From assembly GCF_958295425.1 (NCBI RefSeq), contig NC_081142.1, forward strand, positions 22,886,469-22,950,468: a DNA stretch of 64,000 bases, in the 5' to 3' direction. Below the pieces are notes generated by a model. The model saw only the letters and a program-made list of their open reading frames with translations, searched no databases and was not told the origin of the DNA. Origin of the DNA: Solea solea (Eukaryota > Chordata > Actinopteri > Pleuronectiformes > Soleidae). The translations under genes and the position numbers were made by a program. This document shows, piece after piece, positions 56,801 to 64,000 of this stretch (position 1 is its first letter; every line of letters starts with the position of its first letter).

Positions 56801-59800
56801 TGATAATGAGTTTGAATGTGTTATCTTGTTATCGTTCGTGTTTTAATTCCTTTGTTTGGCAGCAGTAGACTGGCAACTCTTAGTTTCCAGGCAGAAAACT
56901 CTGTCTAAAAGCTAAATATAGCTAAGGAAACATTCTTAAGATACAGTATCATTGACTTAAGTAGTTGAAGACTTCATTAGATGAGCCTGTTGTTAATTGG
57001 TTGAACTCAGCATGGATGAGCATCTGTTTCTCAGGCAGGTTCCTGGTGACACTAACAGTCTGGTGGTAAACACAGCAAATACAGCTCTGAATATTTATCA
57101 ATACCTCATAAAACCACACTTAAAGTGCAATTAAAGCCCTAAACCACCTTTTTTCAGTGTTTGAATGTTATTCCTTCTCCCTTTCACCTCGCTCTCAGCC
57201 AACTTCTTGGCATTTTTCAAAATCAGTCATTCATTGGCGAAGTTATCTTCATAAGAGGAGGTTAAGTTACCCTTTAAACTGCTGTCAGTGGCGTCATCTT
57301 TTGGCTTAACTCCAGTCCTGGACTGCGTGAGAATTTCTTGTGTCACATCATGAACACATCTTGTGAGGGAAGGAGAACGGCACGTTTACTAGTTCTGGTT
57401 CGTGATTGAATAAAGTTCTGTGGGATAATGGAAACGTTTACGGAGACTGAGCACGTTAGGATATAGAGCTATTTAACAAAAGATTTCAATTAAAGGAAGG
57501 TCAGACGTTAGGCGTTTAATATGCAGAACTGCATCATTACTGACCACTGTGCAATCAAACAAACAAATAGTTTGGCTGCTAATGAGCACTCCACAACATT
57601 AAATAGTTTTGACCTGCTAATGTGGCTATAATATTGTATACCATATTGAAACTTAGACTGACGGAGATTAGACTAGATCTTTTGGTTTTGGCCAACTATT
57701 GAATCTCCAAAAAGGGGAACCAATCAAAGTCTAGCAGCTTTTGTCTACATCCAACATGACAGCCACAAAGAACAACTGCCATTTTAAGAAACTTTGTCCA
57801 TGGAGTTCCCCCGCGGAACTCGCTAGATGTCATTTCTAGACAACCATCGCTCCTAGTAAACTACAACAAGCCTGTTTGTTGACACATTTCTGTTGTTCTG
57901 ATCATTCAGTACGTTTACATGCACAGTTGCACAGTCGAGCTAAGACCATAGTCTGGACAATTGGTCGAGTCAGAGTAAACATAAAGAGAAAATCCATTTA
58001 TGGGCCGTGCACGTCTGATCTCTCTATAAACTAGTGTGTATTGAATCATTTTCTTGTTGACCTTTACAGAACTGTGAGATGGATGGTGCTGTGGTTCTGT
58101 ATGTTGTGTACCTGCTGTACATGGCTCTTGTGGTTGCAGAGTTGTCCCACCGCAGTTTATACATCGTCTCCTTCTACTTCCGGGTCAAAGAGCGGGGAGG
58201 ACATTTTGGTGCATGCGCAGAATGCCAAGTGCAACTCCAGTCCGACTAAGCGTGTACATGCAGGAGTAATCGGACTATGTTATCCAGGTATGTTAGTCTG
58301 ACTAAGACTCGATTTTTAGTCAGACTAAGGTGTTTACAAGACATTAATAAAACCCAATTAATGTTTTAAAATCAGGCTTTTTAACAAGCACGTAATCACA
58401 AGAGATCAAAACTAATATAAGGCCTCCATGAAAACGTTCATGAAACAACTCAGTTTTCTTATGTAACACAGGATCATTAGCGCCATTCCAGGTGCCCTCA
58501 CACTCAGCCTCGATGCTTTACATATTCTAAAGAAACTGTTAAGACAAAGAAACGTTGCCCAAACCAAAGACGAATAACACAAGAGTGCGAATCAGTAACA
58601 GGAAAAATCCAATTTTTTTCTTCCAATTTACATAAAACCCATCAACAACGGCACAGTTGCATATTTTGAATAGGCTGTTCTACCGGGAGTCATAAGAGAG
58701 TGCTGTAACTGATAATAATTGGTTTAAGCAGGGAGTCCATTCCATTTAATCCGCTTCTAACATAGAGCTAATGATACACTGCTGCTGCTGCTGTAGCACT
58801 CTCTATCTCACACCACCACGGACTGAATGACTGCTGCTGATACTCAGAGAGGTCACTGGACACCTGCACTAATCTCCCTGATCACGACTATGCCTCCAGA
58901 CCTTAATCTGTGCTAATCCACACTGTGCACTTTAAAAGGCTGAGCTCAGAGCGCTGCGGCTCCCCGCGTCTCACCTTCTCTTAATTACTGCTACAGGAAT
59001 TAGAGAGGAATTACAGGACACTCCTGCCTCCTTCGCTTTTCTCCCTTAGGTGGCGCCATGCCCGAGGGACTTCATTAAGCTCCGACAGCCGAGTACGTGA
59101 TACAACCAAACCCACACTACAAGTAAAAAGAGGAAGTCCTGATTCATTAGTCCCTGTTTTACTCTGCTATAGTGCACTGGAAAGTATATTATTCCAATTA
59201 GTGCTCAGGTTTTTCTGCAAAGACTGTGCTGTGCTTCTGGAACTCAACAATATCAGAGCTGACGGCTGACGTGAGGCTGTGTTTGCAAATCAGCTGCGCA
59301 CACACACACACACGCACACACGCGCACACAAATGAACTCTACTTAGTTACAGACAATGGTTTTCTTTAGTTTAATGAGCTGAGAATCCAGTCTACAGGCA
59401 AAAAACCCGTAAAGGTATCGGAGGCATGATCTTTTCCTGGCGTTAATGATCAATAATTCTTTAACAAATGTTGAGCATTATGGAAATTGTGCCTTCAAAT
59501 CTGCAGCTTCTCTTGACACTGATCTTTAGAAATCAGGGTAGCTTATGGATGATATGTGATGATGATTAAATTTAGCAGATTTTCTTTTATTCCCACCTCT
59601 GTCATGTAAAATTTAACAAATACAAGAACATACACACACACACACTGTAAAGTTTAGTTTGACAGTCCCACATCGGCAGATTAATGCTCATCTTTGCTGC
59701 TGGTCTGGTGATGAGCAACGCCCCCCAAAGGAGAACTGGAAGGAGAACTACTGATAATTGGAACAGATTCGGAGGAATTATGCCATTAACCAGTGTCCAT

Positions 59801-60425
59801 CCTCCAGATCTGGGAGGCTCCAACTCTTCCTTCTCTGCAGGTAAGATTGCGCATTTAGTTGAGCTAGCATCGTCACCCCAGAACACAGCGAAACCCACGC
59901 CACTGTTTCTCGCCTGTGGAGAACGAGGGCAACACCTGCAGCTCAAGAAACCTCAGTTGGCGACTTCATGTCACTTTGGGGTGACGATGCTCGGCTAAAT
60001 GTGCTAGATAAGCGGCGGAGGAAGAAGAGTTGGAACCTGCCAGACCGGCTCTCCTCACGCTTCTCCCTTCTCCTCACTGGTGGAGAAAGGTGAAAGGTGT
60101 GGATAAGAGTTGATCCACTGAAGCCATCCAAGCCTCTTTCAAGCTGACCCAAAAACGAACCATACTGAGGGGTAAACGCACCAGGGTTTTGGTTCAACAG
60201 ACCTTTTAGTCTGGGCCCCAAAGGAAAGAGCGGACTGACTTCTCACCTGTATCCGTCAATGAAGCTGGCATTGATGTAGTCGGAGCCCTCCACCCCTCTG
60301 ATTGGCTGCAGGCAGACGCGGGTGGACTCGAAAGGCATGATGTTCACCAGGCGATTCTTGAATTTGTTACACGGCAAGTTGGCACTGATGAATCTTGAGG
60401 TATGTGCTTTGGAGTTGGCCAGTTT
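50891..60425 (-). CDS. ptprf: Receptor-type tyrosine phosphatase F (LAR), 3' exons encoding the D2 domain (partial gene)
   Basis: Six exons: 60425-60247, 54649-54523, 53994-53869, 52479-52325, 51867-51732, 50959-50891 (TAA at 50893-50891). Together they give 792 nt in one closed frame: 263 residues plus stop. They encode the second, membrane-distal phosphatase domain: '[19 protein letters not shown]', the KNRL-type entry and 'SDYINASF', '[16 protein letters not shown]', the WPE-like '[10 protein letters not shown]', the P-loop '[11 protein letters not shown]' and the family C-terminus ending FDHYAT. '[16 protein letters not shown]' favours PTPRF over PTPRD/PTPRS, as does the neighbouring kdm4a (same pair as human 1p34). 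LAR is an axon-guidance and synaptic adhesion receptor; D2 is mainly regulatory. Exons for D1 and the ectodomain lie beyond the right edge. Confidence 0.93.
51005..51190. repeat. MITE-like terminus related to 29521-29955
   Basis: TTTTCCATTATACAGTTTTA and GCACGGCACGG share the terminal vocabulary of the foldback at 29521. A matching opposite arm was not found. Lies in the intron between the last two ptprf exons. Confidence 0.4.
52600..53095 (+). mobile_element. 3' fragment of a non-LTR retrotransposon
   Basis: The plus frame at 52605-52799 reads the RT C-terminal block '[17 protein letters not shown]', then a degenerate tail domain. It ends in an AAATA/TAAATAAATA tail at about 53060-53090, in antisense to ptprf within an intron. 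Confidence 0.7.
54726..54750 (+). repeat. (TTTC)n microsatellite
   Basis: Five to six TTTC units in a ptprf intron. Confidence 0.9.
55745..55955. repeat. Dispersed repeat, copy 2 of the pair with 45400-45590
   Basis: See 45400-45590. Same orientation, ~10.3 kb away. Confidence 0.7.
57905..58345. mobile_element. Probable MITE with 'GTTTACATGCAC' type ends
   Basis: Left edge TACGTTTACATGCACAG with AGTCGAGCTAAG. The right half has AGTCCGACTAAGCGTGTACA, AGTCTGACTAAG and AGTCAGACTAAGGTGTTTAC, inverted relative to the left. This is a known style of fish foldback repeat; the limits are approximate. Confidence 0.5.
59867..59990. repeat. Inverted repeat arms (14 bp perfect)
   Basis: GCATCGTCACCCCA at 59867-59880 and its exact reverse complement at 59977-59990, about 96 bp apart, in a GC-richer intronic patch. 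Confidence 0.7.
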
Positions 60426-60713
60426 CTGCAGAGAGGCAGAGACACACACACACACGCGTCAGACAACCTGATCCTCCGGCATCTGCTGTCTGCACCAAGT
60501 GCTAAGAAGAAAGAAGCTACACCAGGAAACAGATTCACTGAACATGATCAGCCTTTGTTCTCTGACTTTTGATGTCGTGCATGTTAAAATTCATGTTGAA
60601 TACAAGTAAAAACAAGCCGCCTAATATATACTGTGAGCTGAAGTTGACAAGCTGCTGCCAATGCATGTCATACCAAGGAGAAGGAAACTTCTGAAGAGCC
60701 AGTTGAGTGGTGA

Positions 60714-60750
60714 GGAGGGAGGGAGGGAGGGAGCGAGGGAGGAAGGAGGG
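60714..60750 (+). repeat. G-rich (GGGA)n tract, possible G-quadruplex
   Basis: At least four consecutive GGG runs spaced by single A residues in a ptprf intron. On the transcribed RNA it reads as a C-rich tract. Confidence 0.7.
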
Positions 60751-61254
60751 GTCTTTGTTGTCAGGCTCTAGTGATTCCTTGGCACTACAAGGGCAAGTGT
60801 CAATATGAGAGAACTTTTCAATGGGCTAATTATTCTCTGTTCAGATTTACAGCCGTCCTGCTTGCTCGAGCAAGAAGCATAATTTAGATTGGGCAACTCC
60901 TTCTCCTCCTTCTCCCTCCAGATGTGGTTGGTTAAATCTCTGCGGTGCAGCTAAGTGCAGAGCGATGAGTGTGGTGGTTGGTGGAGCGCTGCAGCTCACC
61001 CTGTGTGAAACCATCGAACACAGCAGGGCCATATCTTTATTCTGTCAGACTTCCAGTGAGTCTCAGTCCGTCCTCGCTCATCCAACATCCTCAGCTTCTC
61101 CTGCAGTCTGACGTCTGCAGCTCAGAGGTTAAGCTCTCGCTGAATACACTTCTTTTACAAAGGCTGAAGAGGAAAATCTCTCCTCTTTCCAAACCTCCAC
61201 TGCATCATGTAGAACTGTATATACACTCAGGTCTTCTTCATATACAGTCACTCA

Positions 61255-62040
61255 TTTTTTTATACAGTTAATAAATGTCTCCATATATATATGTTGTCTT
61301 TTGATTATCTTTCTATACATTTGATGATTTCATCGTTATATATAGTCACTAAATGTCCTTATATACAGTCACCGATCATCCTTATATACGGTCAGTAAAT
61401 GTCCTTATATACAGTCAATAAATGTCTTTATATACAGTCAATAAATGTCCTCATATACAGTCAATAAATGTCTTTATATACAGTCAATAAATGTCCTTAT
61501 ATACCGTCAATAAATGTCTTAATACAGTCAATTAATATTTATATACAGTCCCCGATCATCCTTATATACGGTAAATAAATGCCCTTATATACAGTCAATA
61601 AATGTCTTTATATACAGTCAATACATTTCTTTGTATACAGTCAATAAATGTCCTTATATAAATTCAATAAATGTCCTTCTATACGTCAATAAATGTCCTC
61701 CAGTCAATAAATGTCCTTATATAAATTCAATAAATGTCCTTCTATACGTCAATAAATGTCCTCCAGTCAATAAATGTCTTTATAAACATTGATTAAATGT
61801 CCTTATATACAGTCAATAAATGTCGTTATATACAGTCAATAAATGTATTTTTATACAGTCAATAAATGTCGTTATATACAGTCAATAAATGTATTTTTAT
61901 ACAGTCAATAAATGTCTTTATATACAGTCAATAAATGTCTTTATATACAGTCAATAAATGTCTTTATATACAGTCAATAAATGTCCTTATATACGGTAAA
62001 TAAATGTCTTTATATAAAGTCAATGTCTTCATATGCAGTC
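61255..62040 (+). repeat. 23-bp minisatellite array in a ptprf intron
   Basis: Roughly 33 tandem units of the form TATACAGTCAATAAATGTCNTTA with substitutions and a few truncated units. No unique spacers separate units, so it is a satellite-type array. A local higher-order duplication is visible (61668-61705 against 61718-61755). Confidence 0.9.
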
Positions 62041-64000
62041 AACACTTTAGAAAACGTACCTCATTATAACTGGATATTAATTGTGAGACCTCTGACATAG
62101 TAATTCCATATATACCACATATGTATTGCACACACACAAATATACGTATATATATATCTATATACAAGTGTGTTGATGTCTCATTCCCTCTCTGAAGCTG
62201 TCGCAGGTGCAGTGAGACGTAAACACGCATCATAACTTCACTGCAGATATTTTCTCTTGTTAAATACAGTCGTCGTTAAAAACACAAGCTCCTTTTACAC
62301 GGCATTAATTTCAGTGATGGAGCGTCTTTAATGTTATGAGCGCCACCTGTCTCTCAGTTCAAATATCCTTTCAAATTAATGGTTTCTGGTGGTAATAAGG
62401 TTCAGGGAATCAGGTGAGGAACAACAAAATTACAACATGGACGATGTTTTGACAGGAGCAGGGTGTTAATCGACACGTCCAAATTAAACTAAAACTAAAA
62501 CAGTAAGCTTGCAGATCAACATGGGTTTGGTGAACAATGTTCCTCCGTTACAAACTATTTAGATAAGCTGTCACTTAAAAGGTGGTAAATTAAAGCGATT
62601 TAAATCGCATTTTCAATCAAATCAATTGCAAGACAATTATTATAGTGTAAGCTACACAAAATCCAAATTAAATAGATGATGTTATCTTTCTTCTCTTGTT
62701 TTAAATTGTTTGTTTGGGCATGTAAGAGCTGATAATGTCTACATTTTATTACATTTTGCTCAAAAAATAATTATTTTAAGTTATATTGTTTGTGCAGTGC
62801 AGGTCAATGCAGTTTTACATTGTTAATTAAAACTTTTGCATAACCGCTGAATCGTAATTGTTGATACTTCATTAAAACTGTGATGTGATATTAATGTGTG
62901 GTTGTGAGATTGTGGTATGATATTGTTCATTTCAGCCTGAAATTAAAGTCAAAACTGTTGAAAGTGTTTTTAGTGAAAACTACACACAATCACCATGTTT
63001 ACATTGAATCACCTAATTAGGAGGAAAAAATAACTATGAGAAACTAGAAAACTAGGTATTTATTTTGTTTTTATTACATTATTTTTGTCACATAACGCTT
63101 CATCTGTTACATTATCAGCTCTTACGAGGCATATGCTCCGTTAAAAATGATTTTCTGTTTTTATTACGAATCTTAAAGTGATAATTCAGGTTTTTAAACA
63201 GTGTGTTTGGAGAAGTCCAGTTTTATGAGACACAAAAATACATTTTAGCCACCTGACAAAATCTGTGTCGAATCAAGTCGACAATATCTTAGGGAACATG
63301 TTCACTCCTATATCTCCGTGTTAGACAGCCAGAGTCCAGGCATTTATTTACCTTCAAGGGAGTAGTTTGAATAATTCAAAATATATTAATTATGGCAGTT
63401 TTCAAATGTAATCACTGTGGAAAACAGCAGGCACACTCCCTGTGTGGTCGGTGCACAAACTGCGTCACTAAACTGTTTTGTTATTAATGAAATCCCAAAC
63501 AGACCCTGACAAAGAAATGTGTTTTGTGTGTAAAAAACTTTGGCAAAGTTGAACTTCGTCATTGGCCGACGTAATGATGTTATTTCTGTGAAATTAGATT
63601 TCCGTGACCTGTTTTCCCAGTGGGAAACTAATAAAAATGCCATTAATTCAAATTAGATGGATCATGACAGACAGAGACATTTTGGAACCGCTGGGTTTTC
63701 AACTATTGCGGCTTCTCCTGAGAGCTTTTCATTTCCATTTGTAAAGTCAACACAAGTCCCTGTAAAATACACAGATTCTCCTCTTCACACATTATTCATG
63801 TTAGAAAACAAAGGCTGAGAACATGTGAGTACAGTTATAACTGTGGAGTTAAGACTGAAAACAAACTCTTCAGTCTTCTGTTCAGGATTTTTAAAGTGTG
63901 TCTTAAAATCCTCAGACACGGCAACGATATAAAACTCCTCAGTGAGCTTTATCAGTGTAACTGCACCTGCTCCGACACTACTGCTTCTGGTTTGTGAGCG
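62041..64000. other. ptprf intron up to the right edge
   Basis: AT-rich. I looked for LAR D1 or juxtamembrane exons on the minus strand and found none. Confidence 0.55.

Larger units (their letters stand above)
54650..60246 (-). other. Large ptprf intron
   Basis: 5.6 kb between D2 exons. It holds repeats at 55745-55955 and 57905-58345, (TG)n tracts near 56310-56330, 56470-56493 and 56519-56531, (CA)n near 59300 and a short inverted repeat at 59867-59990. No exon was recognised inside. Confidence 0.6.

Noticed and set aside
61255..62040. Regular repeats resembling a CRISPR array
   Set aside because: Units are contiguous with no unique spacers, the host is a vertebrate and no cas genes are present; it is a minisatellite.
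62039..62233. Possible ptprf exon on the minus strand
   Set aside because: No similarity to LAR sequence and no suitable splice sites; overlaps TA/CA-rich DNA.

Overview
The window is nuclear DNA of a ray-finned fish, most likely a percomorph teleost. The evidence is vertebrate genes with GT-AG introns, fish-type tRNA-derived SINEs, L2-like LINEs, foldback MITEs and many CA/TA microsatellites. No prokaryotic signature, CRISPR array or rRNA gene was seen. All calls come from reading the sequence; nothing was searched or computed.

Left edge (1-5640). This is mobile-element debris. First comes a minus-strand remnant of a Polinton/Maverick-like (adintovirus-like) element: a frame-broken protein-primed family-B DNA polymerase running off the left edge, a small probably spliced accessory gene, a 49-residue basic ORF and a duplicated TATA-box module. 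Next is a dead L2-type LINE on the plus strand whose reverse transcriptase has lost a catalytic aspartate. From 5640 to 10960 there is repeat-rich intergenic DNA, including a ~350-500 bp segment present twice.

Cilia/sperm gene block (10969-25182). Five open, uninterrupted, single-exon genes sit in strictly alternating orientation: cfap46 (+, 2546 codons), spaca6 (-), zmynd10 (+), ift56/ttc26 (-) and an unrecognised single-pass membrane protein (+). The first four have many introns in other vertebrates and lie on four different human chromosomes (10, 19, 3, 7). All serve motile cilia, the sperm flagellum or sperm-egg fusion. Full-length intronless copies of four functionally related genes in ~14 kb is the outstanding observation. 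It suggests repeated RNA-mediated relocation, or intron loss, into a germline/ciliary expression domain. The two head-to-head pairs have short shared promoter intervals (395 and 261 bp), and the two tail-to-tail pairs share 3' regions. An RFX-type X-box lies 275 bp upstream of cfap46.

Right half (31814-64000). Two conventional multi-exon genes lie on the minus strand. kdm4a is resolved into 21 coding exons that close in frame (~1231 aa; JmjN, JmjC, double PHD, double Tudor). One exon carries 20 tandem copies of an acidic octapeptide. The 3' part of ptprf (LAR) follows, with six exons encoding the D2 phosphatase domain and a likely polyadenylation signal. The ptprf-kdm4a neighbourhood is also found in human chromosome 1p34, so this side is ancestral and the intronless block lies beyond the 3' end of kdm4a. 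Introns and intergenic DNA carry SINEs, MITEs, a LINE fragment and a ~780 bp 23-bp minisatellite.
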